A stretch of DNA of 64,000 bases from Eubacterium maltosivorans (GCF_002441855.2 NZ_CP029487.1:806001-870000), one strand, 5' to 3'. Positions 1-8,766 are shown, numbered from the stretch's first letter. Notes: a model not told the origin generated them from the sequence alone. Translations and numbers: made by a program.

Positions 1-1
1 C

Positions 2-1441
2 ATCATCGCCGGGACCAGCGCGCTCGTCACCACAGTTATCGCGTTCATGCTGGCCTACACAGTCAACAGCACTAATGTACCCGGCTGGTACAAGAGCGCC
101 GTTTCCAGTGTCGCAGTGCTGCCCATGCTCCTGCCCACCATTACCTATGGCTTCGCCATCATCTATTCCTTTGGCCGCCAGGGCCTGATCACCCGGCTGC
201 TGGGCTTTCAGCCCTTTGAGATTTATGGGTTTAACGGACTGCTGCTGGGTTATGTAATCTACACGGTTCCCATTGCCTTTATGCTCATTAACAATACCTT
301 TAAGTACATTGACAAGAAGTTCTCTGTGGTATCCCGTGTGCTTGGTGACAACAGCTTTAAAACCTTTCTCACCACAACCTTTAAGCCACTGATCGCCACC
401 CTGGGGGCTTCTTTTATTCAGGCCTTTTTCCTGAGCTTCACCGACTTTGGGATTCCGGCATCGGTTGGCGGTGAGTACAAGGTGGTTGCCACCACGCTGT
501 ACAATCAGATGCTGGGTTCTATCCCCAATTTCAGCAAGGGGGCTGTTGTTGCCATGATGATGCTGATCCCATCGGTTTTCAGCATTTTGATCCTGCGCTA
601 CCTGGAAAAATATAATTTCCACTATAACAAGATCTCCCAGATCGAGCTCACAAAAAACAAAGGACGCGATGGCCTTTTCACGGTTCTGTCCGCTTTGGTA
701 ATGATCGGTATTCTGTCCATTTTCGCGGTTATCTTTATTGTTCCCTTTGTGCAGAGCTGGCCCTATGAGCTTGGTTTTTCGCTTGACAACATCAAGGAAA
801 CCCTGTTTGGCGGCCAGCTGACCAGTGTCTACCTCAATTCCATTCTGGTAGCGGCGCTCACAGCGGTTTTAGGGACGGCCATTGCCTACCTCAGCGCACT
901 GGTCACTGCCCGCAGTAAAATGGGCAAGCCCTCTAAAGCCGCCATCGACGGCCTGGTCCAGACCACCAACACCGTACCGGGCATGGTGCTTGGCATCGCC
1001 TTTCTCCTGGCTTTTTCCGGCACCAGCCTCCAGTGTACCTTTATTATACTGATCATCTGTAACATTATCCATTATTTCTCAACCCCTTACCTGATGATCA
1101 AAAACTCGCTGTCAAAGATGAACGCCTCCTGGGAAACCACCGGCATGCTCATGGGTGACAGCTGGACAAAAACCATTTTCAGAGTTGTAATCCCCAACTC
1201 CTGGTCCACTGTTTTTGAAATGTTCAGCTATTATTTTATCAACGCCATGGTAACCATCTCCGCTGTCATTTTTATCGTTGGCGCGCGCACCATGGTCGTT
1301 ACCACCAAAATCAAACAGCTTCAGCACTTCGGCGATTTTGAACAGATTTTTGTCTTATCCCTGCTTATTCTTGCCACCAACCTGGCTGTCAAGCTGATCC
1401 TGAAAGCCTTGTCGAAAAAAACAGAAAGGAAGGCCGCCTGA
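2..1441 (+). CDS. ABC transporter permease, double-length, probably for 2-aminoethylphosphonate (5' partial)
   Basis: The reading frame is open from base 2, so the gene starts upstream of the window. The first ATG (47) lies inside a membrane segment and is not the start. The protein has many hydrophobic segments in two halves, each with the inner-membrane permease fold, as in fused permeases of the iron(III)/AEP type. Family knowledge says such a permease works with one periplasmic-type binding protein and one ATPase; the ATPase is presumably upstream. Its TGA overlaps the ATG of the binding-protein gene by one base, so the two are translationally coupled. The substrate is inferred from phnW and phnX just downstream; polyamine or iron transport cannot be excluded from sequence alone. 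Confidence 0.85.
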   Translation: MIAGTSALVTTVIAFMLAYTVNSTNVPGWYKSAVSSVAVLPMLLPTITYGFAIIYSFGRQGLITRLLGFQPFEIYGFNGLLLGYVIYTVPIAFMLINNTFKYIDKKFSVVSRVLGDNSFKTFLTTTFKPLIATLGASFIQAFFLSFTDFGIPASVGGEYKVVATTLYNQMLGSIPNFSKGAVVAMMMLIPSVFSILILRYLEKYNFHYNKISQIELTKNKGRDGLFTVLSALVMIGILSIFAVIFIVPFVQSWPYELGFSLDNIKETLFGGQLTSVYLNSILVAALTAVLGTAIAYLSALVTARSKMGKPSKAAIDGLVQTTNTVPGMVLGIAFLLAFSGTSLQCTFIILIICNIIHYFSTPYLMIKNSLSKMNASWETTGMLMGDSWTKTIFRVVIPNSWSTVFEMFSYYFINAMVTISAVIFIVGARTMVVTTKIKQLQHFGDFEQIFVLSLLILATNLAVKLILKALSKKTERKAA

Positions 1442-2439
1442 TGAATAAACTTATAAAAGCCCTGGCTGCCGGACTGCTCATTGCCGCCACAGCCCTCACC
1501 GCTGTGGGGTGCAGTACAGGAAACGCGGATAACAAAGTCGTTATCTACTCCAATGCGGATGACGAAGCCCTGACCGCCATGGAAAACGCTCTGACTGCCG
1601 GCGGCTACGAAGGCCAGTATATCATCCAAAGCTTTGCCACCTCCGAGCTAGGCGGCCGGATGATGGCCGAAGGCTCTAAAATCGAAGCCGACCTGGTGAC
1701 CATGAGCACATACTATCTGGACACTGCCCAAAAGGAATCCGAAATGTTCTCTGACCTGAGCTTTGACCATACCACCCTGAGCGGTGACTGCCCATCCTAT
1801 TCTTCCCCCATCACAGCCCAGGAAGGCGCTGTCATGGTCAACACTGAGGTGATGCGGGAACAGGGCCTGTCTGCACCGGCCTCCATCAAGGATCTGGCTG
1901 ATCCAAAGTACGCGGGCCAGGTATCCATACCGGATATTGAAGGTTCCTCCACTGGCTGGATTCTGGTACAGGCTGTCATCGACGCTTACGGCGAGACGGA
2001 AGGCGCTGAGATCATGACAGGGATCATCCGAAATGCCGGGCCGCACATGGAAAGCTCCGGCTCCGGCCCCTTTAAAAAGGTAAAAGCCGGCGAGGTCGCA
2101 CTGGCCTTCGGCCTTCGGCATCAGGCCGTCGCGGCCAAAAAAGAAGGTCTTCCCATCGACTACATCGACCCGTCTGAGGGCAGTTATGCTCTCACGGAAT
2201 CCATCGCCGTCATTAATAAAGGGGATAAAACCAATGCCAAAGCCATGGAAATGGCTGAATGTATTGTAAAAAGCGCCCGAACCGAGCTGCTCAAGACCTA
2301 TCCGCTGCCCCTGTATCCCGGCGAAACCGCCGACCCTGCCCTGTGCACCAAAAACCCCAAAACATTCCCAGAGCCCCTGACCGTGGATCTTTTACAAAAA
2401 CACCAGGAGTTTTCAGAGAAATGCAAGCTTAACAAATAA
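1441..2439 (+). CDS. ABC transporter substrate-binding lipoprotein, probably 2-aminoethylphosphonate-specific
   Basis: The 332-residue protein starts with a lipoprotein signal peptide: basic N-terminus, hydrophobic stretch, and lipobox LTAVGC with the lipidated Cys at residue 24. The mature part has the look of iron/AEP-type (family 1) extracellular binding proteins, including a KVVIYSNADDEA opening strand and a GSSTGW segment. It would capture the ligand outside the membrane and pass it to the upstream permease. The start overlaps the permease stop. The AEP assignment rests on the neighbouring phnW/phnX genes and on similarity in layout to AEP uptake operons, so it is an inference. Confidence 0.85.
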   Translation: MNKLIKALAAGLLIAATALTAVGCSTGNADNKVVIYSNADDEALTAMENALTAGGYEGQYIIQSFATSELGGRMMAEGSKIEADLVTMSTYYLDTAQKESEMFSDLSFDHTTLSGDCPSYSSPITAQEGAVMVNTEVMREQGLSAPASIKDLADPKYAGQVSIPDIEGSSTGWILVQAVIDAYGETEGAEIMTGIIRNAGPHMESSGSGPFKKVKAGEVALAFGLRHQAVAAKKEGLPIDYIDPSEGSYALTESIAVINKGDKTNAKAMEMAECIVKSARTELLKTYPLPLYPGETADPALCTKNPKTFPEPLTVDLLQKHQEFSEKCKLNK

Positions 2440-2917
2440 TGGAAAATGCAGAATTGAGAATGACGGTGAGTCCAAAGTTAGAATAATTTGGGGGAACGAA
2501 CCCAATGCAAAGCTGAGAATTAAAAGAACAAATTCGCTCTGCGAATTTGACAGCGCGTCATAAAAGTGGCAAAGCCCGAGATTGTGCCTTTTATCCAGAT
2601 AAGAAAAAAGGTCCAGGCGTTTTGGTAAACGGCCAGGAATCGTGCCCCTTTACCAAAACAGCCGGCCACTGGCGAGATCAAACATCCACTTTAATGAAGA
2701 AGCTATCCGTCTGAAAATGGTGCCCGCAGGACGCTTTTTTCTTTCTTAGGTAAAAGGCTTCGTCTCTCAGGTTTTTTGACAATCCGACAAACTCACTCTG
2801 CGAATTTAATTATAAATCAATTTTGCACAGCAAAATTGGCCCTTCATTTTCCATTTTCAACTTTTCATTTTGCTAAAGTCGCAATAAACCACAAACGATA
2901 AAGGAGAATAAAACTTA
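2440..2917. repeat. Repeat-rich intergenic island between binding-protein gene and phnW
   Basis: No convincing ORF lies in these 478 bases. They hold several perfect inverted repeats: 2529-2549 (9-bp stem, TCT loop), 2619-2629 paired with 2649-2659 (11 bp), and 2818-2838 (9-bp stem, ACA loop). A decayed copy of the first repeat is at about 2787-2809. The edges carry related GGAAAATG/CATTTTCC-rich sequence in opposite orientation (about 2440-2462 and 2843-2872). This resembles a small non-coding repetitive element or decayed MITE. A structured RNA is the alternative. phnW has its own ribosome site just downstream (GGAG near 2903). Confidence 0.45.
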
Positions 2918-4009
2918 ATGAAAAACTATAAACTCTTAACCCCCGGCCCACTGACAACCAGCGATGCGGTAAAGGCAGAAATGCTCTTTGACCACTGTAC
3001 CTGGGATAATGAATATAAAGCCATCACCCAGAAAATCCGCGCTCAGCTGCTAAAGCTGGCCCATGTCAGCGAGGCTGCATATACCGCCATCCTCATGCAG
3101 GGCAGCGGCACCTTTGGCGTGGAAGCCGTACTTTCGAGCGTGATCGGCGATAAGGACAAGGTGCTGTTCATCACAAACGGCGCCTACGGCGAACGCATGC
3201 TGGACATCGCGGACTATCACCGTCTGAACTATCTTGCCTGCAGCGAGGAATACAACCTAATCCCTGACGCCGCCAAAGTGCGCGCGATTTTAACCGAAAA
3301 CCCAGACATCACCCATGTGGCCATGGTGCACTGCGAAACCACCACTGGCATTCTCAACGACATCCATGCCATCGGCGAACTCTGCGCAGAATTTGGCAAA
3401 ACCTATATTGTCGATGCCATGAGCAGCTTTGGCGGCATTGATATCCCGTTAGAGGATGACCATATCGACTTTATGATCAGCAGCGCCAACAAATGTATCC
3501 AGGGCGTACCGGGCTTTTCCTTTATCCTGGCCCGCACAGCCGCCCTCGAGGCCTCAAAGGGCAATGCGCGAAGCCTGTCGCTGGATATTTACGACCAGTG
3601 GAAGACCATGAACAAGGATGGAAAATGGCGATTTACTTCCCCGACACATACGGTTCTGGCTTTCTCCAAAGCCTTGGATGAGTTAGAGGAACGCGGCGGA
3701 GTCGAAGCCCGTTATCAGCGCTACGCCTCCAACAATAAGCTTTTGATTGAAAAAATGGCAGTGCTCGGCATCAACGCTTATATTGATGAAGCCTACCGCT
3801 CCCCCATTATCACTACCTTCCTCTATCCCGAGCAGGGCTTTGACTTTACCGATATGTACAACTTTGTCAAAGAACGCGGCTATGCCATCTACCCTGGAAA
3901 GCTGACCAAGGTGGACACCTTCCGCATGAGCAACATCGGAGAAATTTATAAAGAAGATGTTGAAAATCTCTACAATATCTTTTATGATTATTTAAAACAG
4001 AACGCTTAG
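2918..4009 (+). CDS. phnW: 2-aminoethylphosphonate--pyruvate transaminase
   Basis: This is a class-V PLP aminotransferase of 363 residues, the usual PhnW length. It moves the amino group of 2-aminoethylphosphonate to pyruvate, giving phosphonoacetaldehyde and alanine. The PLP lysine is K192 in the motif SANKCIQGVPG, and the PLP-ring aspartate is D166 in IVDAMSSFGG. The N-terminal LLTPGPL segment is typical of the family. It is followed 12 bases later by phnX, which uses the product, so the two form an operon for using AEP as a source of phosphorus, nitrogen and carbon. The ATG is preceded by an AAGGAG site. Confidence 0.96.
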   Translation: MKNYKLLTPGPLTTSDAVKAEMLFDHCTWDNEYKAITQKIRAQLLKLAHVSEAAYTAILMQGSGTFGVEAVLSSVIGDKDKVLFITNGAYGERMLDIADYHRLNYLACSEEYNLIPDAAKVRAILTENPDITHVAMVHCETTTGILNDIHAIGELCAEFGKTYIVDAMSSFGGIDIPLEDDHIDFMISSANKCIQGVPGFSFILARTAALEASKGNARSLSLDIYDQWKTMNKDGKWRFTSPTHTVLAFSKALDELEERGGVEARYQRYASNNKLLIEKMAVLGINAYIDEAYRSPIITTFLYPEQGFDFTDMYNFVKERGYAIYPGKLTKVDTFRMSNIGEIYKEDVENLYNIFYDYLKQNA

Positions 4010-4021
4010 GAGGCCATATTG

Positions 4022-4807
4022 ATGAAAAAGATTGAAGCGGTTATTTTTGACTGGGCCGGCACAACGGTGGATTACGGATGCTTTGCTCCGGTGCAGGCAT
4101 TTATGGAGGTTTTTAAAAGCTTCGGCATTGAGCCCACCATGGCGGAGACAAGAAAACCCATGGGGATGCTCAAGCGGGACCATATCCACACCATGATGGA
4201 TATGCCGCGTATCAACCGTCTCTGGCAGGAAAAATACGGGCGCGGCTACACCGAAGAGGATATTGACGCCCTGTACGCCCAGTTCGAGGAAAAGCTCATG
4301 AGCATTCTGGATCAGTTTGCAGACCCCAAGCCCCATGTGCTGGATACCGTTGCGGCCCTGCGTGACATGGGCCTGAAAATCGGCTCAACCACTGGCTACA
4401 CCGATGAAATGATGGCCATAGTCACCCGTGTCGCCGCCGATAAGGGTTATGCGCCGGACTGCTGGTACAGCCCAAACGCTGTGAAAAACTATGGCCGCCC
4501 CTACCCCTTTATGCTCTTCAAAAACCTGGAGACTCTGGGCGTTCATTCTGTCCATAATGCTGTAAAAATCGGCGACACGGTCTCCGATATTCTGGAAGGA
4601 AAAAACGCCGGCGTTGTCTCCATCGGCGTTGTGCGCGGAAGCTCTGAGATGGGGCTGACCGAGGAAGAATTCAACCATCTCTGTGATGATGACAAAGCCG
4701 CTGCCATCAACCAGGTGACCAAAACCTTCAGAGATGCCGGCGCAGACTATGTTATCCAGGATCTGAGCGAGCTGATCCCTCTGATTAAAATGCTCGATGA
4801 ACAATAA
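4022..4807 (+). CDS. phnX: Phosphonoacetaldehyde hydrolase (phosphonatase)
   Basis: This HAD-superfamily enzyme cleaves the C-P bond of phosphonoacetaldehyde to acetaldehyde and phosphate. The nucleophile is D10 in IFDWAGTTVD. The Schiff-base lysine expected for phosphonatases is K51 in GMLKRDH. The later HAD motif KIGDTVSDILEG binds magnesium. The length (261 residues) fits the family. I chose the ATG at 4022 rather than the TTG at 4019, because AGGAGG at 4008-4013 is then eight bases away. It completes the pathway begun by phnW. A strong terminator follows, so the AEP unit ends here. Confidence 0.96.
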   Translation: MKKIEAVIFDWAGTTVDYGCFAPVQAFMEVFKSFGIEPTMAETRKPMGMLKRDHIHTMMDMPRINRLWQEKYGRGYTEEDIDALYAQFEEKLMSILDQFADPKPHVLDTVAALRDMGLKIGSTTGYTDEMMAIVTRVAADKGYAPDCWYSPNAVKNYGRPYPFMLFKNLETLGVHSVHNAVKIGDTVSDILEGKNAGVVSIGVVRGSSEMGLTEEEFNHLCDDDKAAAINQVTKTFRDAGADYVIQDLSELIPLIKMLDEQ

Positions 4808-4831
4808 ACAAAGACTGGCTTTGCCCAGAAC

Positions 4832-4875
4832 AAAAGCAGGTACGTCGAAACGACGTACCTGCTTTTTCTTTTTTT
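4832..4875 (+). terminator. Rho-independent terminator after phnX
   Basis: A perfect 16-bp stem (4832-4847 with 4851-4866) encloses an AAA loop and runs into a T-rich tract. It separates the phn operon from the convergent pyridoxal kinase gene and can probably act in both directions. Confidence 0.9.
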
Positions 4876-4891
4876 AAATTACTTCTCTGTT

Positions 4892-5767
4892 CTAGACCAG
4901 CTCAAGACGTTTCATCATCTCTGGCAGCACGCCTTCAAAATCCACACCTTCGCGACGATTAGTCTCACGGGCAACCGTTCTGAGGATGCAGTCTGTGGTC
5001 AGATCGACAGCAAACTGTGTGGAATCCAGCAGCGATTTACCGTTCAGCAGGGCTGCCAGACAGAAGCTTCCGAAAATATCACCCGTCCCGTGGAACTGTC
5101 CGGGCACTTTTTCGGAGAAGGCGTACTCTACCTTATCCTCGGCGCGGTCATAGCAGGCGGCGCCCAGCTTTTCATTGTCAAAGTACACGCCGGTCAGCAC
5201 GACCTTTTCCGGGCCCATGTCGGACAGGCCGCGCACAAGCTTTTCAATATAATCCCTGGTATATGGACCGTGCTGATAAGGCTGCTTCAAAAGAAAACAT
5301 GCCTCGGTGATGTTGGGCAGCAGCAAGTCTGCCTTTTCGCAGAGCTCGCGCATTTTATCCACCATATGGTCGTCAAAAACGCTGTAAAGCTCACCCTCAT
5401 CAGCCATAACCGGGTCCACATAGACCAGTGTGTTGTCTGAATTAAAGGTATCCATAAAATTGGACACAATGTCCACCTGCTCCGGTGAGCCTAAAAAGCC
5501 GCTGTAGATTGATGAAAAGTGCAGGTCCAGCGATTTCCAGTGCTCGGTAATGGCCGGGAGGTCTTCGGTGAGGTCGCGGTAGGTAAAGCCCTCAAAGCCG
5601 CCGGTATGGGTTGAAAGAACCGCAGTAGGCATACAGACCACCTCAATGCCTGCCGCGGATAAAATGGGCAGCACGACGGTCATGGAGCACTTTCCAAAGC
5701 CGGATATATCATGAATCGCGGCCACCCGCTGTAAGGGGCCTTTTGGAATATCGTTTGTATTTTGCAT
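4892..5767 (-). CDS. Pyridoxal/pyridoxamine kinase (PfkB-type fold)
   Basis: The 291-residue protein matches pyridoxamine kinases of the ribokinase superfamily, which phosphorylate B6 vitamers with ATP. Visible features are the N-terminal HDISGFGKCS substrate segment, YVDPVMAD in the middle, and the C-terminal GTGDIFGS motif, whose Asp is the catalytic base. The start ATG has AAAGGAG eight bases upstream. It is a single gene, convergent with the phn operon and divergent from the FUSC-type gene. PLP supply would serve PhnW and many other enzymes, but a link to PhnW is only suggestive. Confidence 0.9.
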   Translation of the reverse strand: MQNTNDIPKGPLQRVAAIHDISGFGKCSMTVVLPILSAAGIEVVCMPTAVLSTHTGGFEGFTYRDLTEDLPAITEHWKSLDLHFSSIYSGFLGSPEQVDIVSNFMDTFNSDNTLVYVDPVMADEGELYSVFDDHMVDKMRELCEKADLLLPNITEACFLLKQPYQHGPYTRDYIEKLVRGLSDMGPEKVVLTGVYFDNEKLGAACYDRAEDKVEYAFSEKVPGQFHGTGDIFGSFCLAALLNGKSLLDSTQFAVDLTTDCILRTVARETNRREGVDFEGVLPEMMKRLELV

Positions 5768-5927
5768 GTTAAATATCTCCTTTTACAATCAATGATGCTT
5801 GGATTCCCTGAAAAAGGGGCTGTTAATTATTGTACCACAATTCTGCCTGTTTAACGCACATAAATCGAATAAAATTCCCTTTTTGGGTAAAAACTATGGT
5901 AGCGATGATGATGAAAGGAAGTCTGTA

Positions 5928-7049
5928 ATGAGTGAAAAAATAAAACGCCTGAACTTTAAGCATCTGCGGCAAGCGGCCTGGAAGGGAACTAAGAAATCCA
6001 TTCCAGCCACCACCCTCTGTCTGCTGCTCTTTTTTATGAACATGGCTTTATTTGGCTATAAAAATGCTGTCATCGCAGTTCCGCTCACCATTATTTTCAA
6101 CCGACTCAAGGACTTTTCGCCAGAACGCTGGCACCCCTACAGCGTCATGCTCATCAACCTTGTGCTGGCAACCACCGCCCACCTGGCCGATATGAACGTC
6201 TGGCTCTGCGTTACCCTGGACTTTGCCGCGACCTATCTCATGGTCTTTCTTCTCACCGACTCCGACACCTCAAAGGCTTACTACAGCTATGGCTTTGGCC
6301 TTGTGCTGTACCAGAGCTTCTCCACCACTGTGCCGGAGCTCAGGCTGCGCCTGATGGCCATTGTTGTCTCCAGTGCCATCGCAACCCTTGGCCTTGTGGT
6401 CATGTATTTTCTGAAGCGCAGGCAGACGGGCTTTAAGCTGGATCCGCACATTTTTAATCCCTTTGTCCGCCTCGGCGGCAAGACCCGCGATTTTTTAAAG
6501 GGGACTGCCCGTGCCCTTAAAAATCTGGCTGCCATGCTGCGCTTTCGTCTGTTTTACAGCTCCAGTGACAGCCTGCAGGCCGGCACCTTTGATTTCCGTC
6601 TCACCCGCTTTGCCATCCGCATCTCTCTGCTGGTGACCTTCAGCTTTTTCCTGGAGCAGGTGTTTAACATTCCGAAAGGCTACTGGCTTCCCCTCAATGT
6701 TTTTATCATGACCCTCAATTTTTATGAGGACAGCATGGTCAAAATCAAACAGCGTGTGGGCGGCAATATTGCCGGGGTTTTTATCTCAGCCATTCTGCTC
6801 CACTATATCACCGGCTTTACCGGACACATGATCATTCTCTCCATTGGCACCTTCCTCGGCTACGCGGTGGATAACTATCTTTTCCGCGCCACCTATATGA
6901 CCTGCTACGCCATTGCGCTCAGCACCCTGTTCATGAAGCAGTCCGAGGTTTTTGAGCTTCGTCTGGCCTATGTGCTTCTGGCCGCTGTCATTGCCGTCAT
7001 CGGAAGCCGGTTTATTTTCGCCAATAAAAAAACGGATTTTCAAACCTGA
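5928..7049 (+). CDS. FUSC-family / aromatic-acid-exporter-like membrane protein
   Basis: The 373-residue product has two blocks of hydrophobic helices (about residues 20-140 and 225-365) separated by a soluble stretch, the layout of FUSC (fusaric-acid-resistance-like) proteins. Members are thought to export aromatic acids or hydrophobic compounds; the substrate here is unknown. I chose the ATG at 5928 because AAAGGAAG lies just ahead. A start at 5799 would add 43 residues without family character. It is shorter than the roughly 700-residue proteobacterial members and resembles compact Firmicutes forms. Confidence 0.8.
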   Translation: MSEKIKRLNFKHLRQAAWKGTKKSIPATTLCLLLFFMNMALFGYKNAVIAVPLTIIFNRLKDFSPERWHPYSVMLINLVLATTAHLADMNVWLCVTLDFAATYLMVFLLTDSDTSKAYYSYGFGLVLYQSFSTTVPELRLRLMAIVVSSAIATLGLVVMYFLKRRQTGFKLDPHIFNPFVRLGGKTRDFLKGTARALKNLAAMLRFRLFYSSSDSLQAGTFDFRLTRFAIRISLLVTFSFFLEQVFNIPKGYWLPLNVFIMTLNFYEDSMVKIKQRVGGNIAGVFISAILLHYITGFTGHMIILSIGTFLGYAVDNYLFRATYMTCYAIALSTLFMKQSEVFELRLAYVLLAAVIAVIGSRFIFANKKTDFQT

Positions 7050-7064
7050 GAGGATATGTTAACG

Positions 7065-7089
7065 AGAAAAACAACCGAAAATCCGGTTG
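7065..7089 (-). terminator. Terminator after the VOC-family gene
   Basis: CAACCG (7072-7077) pairs with CGGTTG (7084-7089). On the minus strand the hairpin is followed by TTTTTCTC. It lies between two convergent genes. Confidence 0.6.
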
Positions 7090-7097
7090 CTTTCTGT

Positions 7098-7529
7098 TTA
7101 TTCCTGCTTTTCTTCCATAACTCTACAGCGATCCTCAAAGCTGACCTCCCGATGGATCTGGTGGAGCATCCAGACATATCCGAAGGGATCGGCAAACATG
7201 GCGTTGGCGGAGCCCATTTCAGGCATCTCAGTAACTTGCTGGATCGCGGTGCAGCCTGCCGTCATGGCCTTATCATAGACCGCCAGGATGTCCGGAACAA
7301 GCACGTTATACCAGACGGACTGAGGCTGGCCAGGCTTTGGAGCGATTAGCTGATACTCAGGGTTTTCATCCAGCAGGTGGAAGCGGGTATCATAGATTGT
7401 AAAGACCGCTTCATTGGTGCCTTTCGGGTAATCGGTCACCTCTACGCGCTCAACCTCATATATTTTTTCATACAGCTCCAGGGCTTTCAGGCTGTCGGTC
7501 ACAACCATATCAATTTCTACACCTGTCAT
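7098..7529 (-). CDS. VOC-family (glyoxalase/PhnB-like) protein
   Basis: This 143-residue protein has the paired beta-alpha-beta-beta-beta modules of the vicinal oxygen chelate superfamily. The first half starts with the typical strand-helix segment (VTDSLKALELYEKI), and the last third contains ANAMFADPFGYVWMLHQ, the usual final strands of PhnB/glyoxalase-like proteins. Substrates of this subgroup are not predictable; some bind antibiotics, others are enzymes. No phosphonate role should be inferred from the name PhnB. A typical ribosome site (GGAG) precedes the ATG. Confidence 0.8.
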   Translation of the reverse strand: MTGVEIDMVVTDSLKALELYEKIYEVERVEVTDYPKGTNEAVFTIYDTRFHLLDENPEYQLIAPKPGQPQSVWYNVLVPDILAVYDKAMTAGCTAIQQVTEMPEMGSANAMFADPFGYVWMLHQIHREVSFEDRCRVMEEKQE

Positions 7530-7598
7530 TATTCATTCTCCTTTGTATTTAATTGATTTTATGGTATAAAATACCCAAATTATTGTGATAAAATCGCT

Positions 7599-7628
7599 TT
7601 AGACTTTTCAGTTTTCCTGTGCTATAAT
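7599..7628 (+). promoter_or_regulatory. Sigma-A-type promoter
   Basis: TTAGAC (7599-7604) and TATAAT (7623-7628) are 18 bp apart, ahead of a short leader ORF and the 73-residue membrane protein gene. Confidence 0.6.
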
Positions 7629-7646
7629 AGCATTTATAAAGGAGCA

Positions 7647-7670
7647 ATGAAAAGGGAAGGGGTTTTCTGA
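7647..7670 (+). CDS. Possible seven-codon leader peptide
   Basis: ATG at 7647 has a good AAAGGAG site and encodes MKREGVF before a TGA at 7668-7670, which overlaps the ATG of the next gene by one base. The next gene has a weaker site of its own inside this ORF (GGGAAGG). Translation of the small ORF may therefore couple to, or tune, the downstream start. This is seen in sequence only; no homology can support so short a peptide. Confidence 0.35.
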   Translation: MKREGVF

Positions 7671-7891
7671 TGAAGTTTTTTGAAAAGAAAGGGTATTGTT
7701 CTTTTGTCATGGCTCTGTATCTGGCAGGGATGCTGTGCTTTACACTGTCTCTGTTTATGAGCCGGCTTCTGCCTGATTTCTGGCTTGGCTTTGCCGAGGG
7801 CATTGCGATTGTCGGTATTGTGGTGGGCATGATTCACATTATTTTTAGTTTTGTGAAGGGAAGAAACCCTTTTACCGGCAAGCCTAACTGA
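7670..7891 (+). CDS. Small two-helix membrane protein, function unknown
   Basis: The 73-residue protein has two hydrophobic helices (about residues 9-30 and 39-62) joined by a short loop, and a short basic tail (VKGRNPFTGKPN). I do not recognise the family. A promoter at 7599-7628, a ribosome site and a terminator directly downstream make it a real single-gene unit. Its neighbours are unrelated (VOC protein, DUF3795-type protein), so context gives no function. Confidence 0.65.
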   Translation: MKFFEKKGYCSFVMALYLAGMLCFTLSLFMSRLLPDFWLGFAEGIAIVGIVVGMIHIIFSFVKGRNPFTGKPN

Positions 7892-7913
7892 CCTGTATAC
7901 CAGGTTTTTGAAG

Positions 7914-7942
7914 AACTGTCCGCCTGGCCGGGCAGTTTTTTA
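7914..7942 (+). terminator. Rho-independent terminator
   Basis: AACTGTCC (7914-7921) pairs with GGGCAGTT (7930-7937) with one G-T pair, followed by a T-run. It terminates the small membrane protein gene and touches the stop codon of the convergent gene. Confidence 0.75.
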
Positions 7943-8365
7943 TTCCAGTCCTGCCTTCTCAGGCTTCTGTCCGCACTCGCTGCATTCTGCATCGTGCAAT
8001 GAAATAACACCGCCGCAGTCCGGACAGGTAAACTGCTGCTTTTGCTGCGCCATAAAGGCCGCCAGCCCTAATTCCTTAACCCGGCGGCTGTTTTCCATCA
8101 GGCTGGCGTGATAGCGGGTATTATAGCTTTTCTCCAGGGATTTGACAGGCTTGCAGGGATACTCTCCACATTCAAAGCAATACCGAATCTCCTTTTCCAG
8201 AACGCACGCCTTGACCCTGCACTTCCGGCAGTGCTCTGGCTTTCCTTTATCACTGTTCAGGCAGCCTGCACAGGGCTTTTTGTGGTAACAGTGCTTATAA
8301 CAGACCAGGCAATTCATTCCACAGGGGGCGAACATGACGTTATCGATGGTTTCAGGCATTTTCAT
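7940..8365 (-). CDS. Cys-rich DUF3795-type protein with C-terminal zinc ribbon
   Basis: The 141-residue protein begins with the DUF3795 signature (FAPCGMNCLVCYKHCYHKKPCAGC) and continues with further Cys pairs (HCRKCRVKAC, CFECGEYPC). It ends with a separate zinc-ribbon pair, CPDCGG and CSECGQ. At least sixteen cysteines suggest binding of one or more zinc ions or Fe-S clusters. DUF3795 proteins are common in anaerobes and their role is not established. The start could also be the Met at residue 3. Confidence 0.75.
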   Translation of the reverse strand: MKMPETIDNVMFAPCGMNCLVCYKHCYHKKPCAGCLNSDKGKPEHCRKCRVKACVLEKEIRYCFECGEYPCKPVKSLEKSYNTRYHASLMENSRRVKELGLAAFMAQQKQQFTCPDCGGVISLHDAECSECGQKPEKAGLE

Positions 8366-8766
8366 AGGTACTGCTCCTTTCGGTTTTAACTATTTATTCT
8401 GCTCATCTGCATTATACCATCCGCTGGCTGTAATGAAAACAATGGGATTCTTTTTATATTCGGCTCTACACTTAATACAATCGTCAAAAATTCCAAAAGG
8501 TTTCCAGAATTTTTAAAAAGTTTAAGTCTCTGTCTTCTTAAAAGATTAAAATAATATATTATTAATTATTTAATGGCGGACATGGATGTCCGTGATTCTG
8601 CCGCCACTTTGCCCTTTTTGACAAAATAGCGGACATATATATTCTTTGCCCTGTTTTTCACTGCTTGTCCAAAGTTATCCACAACCTGAGGCACGCTGTT
8701 TCGACGTATCTATTGTTGTCTTAAAGGCACTTCTGGCTAAAAACTGCCATTTTTTTTAGCTTCCAC
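8366..8766. other. Intergenic stretch with palindromes, no gene seen
   Basis: About 400 bases separate divergent genes. The stretch is AT-rich in its middle. It holds an inverted repeat at 8578-8592 (seven-base arms, CGGACAT and ATGTCCG) and an exact but solitary DnaA-box nonamer at 8675-8683. It also has a hairpin with A/T-rich arms at about 8736-8760. No ORF with a ribosome site was found. The palindrome could be an operator for the following gene. Confidence 0.4.

Noticed and set aside
2700-2750. T-box-like bases (TGGTGCCCGCAGGACGC followed by T-run) upstream of phnW
   Set aside because: It lacks the conserved T-box core, specifier loop and stem I features, and phnW is not an amino-acid or tRNA-synthetase gene.
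4019-4021. TTG start for phnX
   Set aside because: The ATG three bases later has better spacing from AGGAGG and gives the usual N-terminus.
8675-8683. Exact DnaA-box nonamer
   Set aside because: It is solitary, without dnaA/dnaN neighbours, a box cluster or an AT-rich unwinding repeat; expected by chance in a genome.
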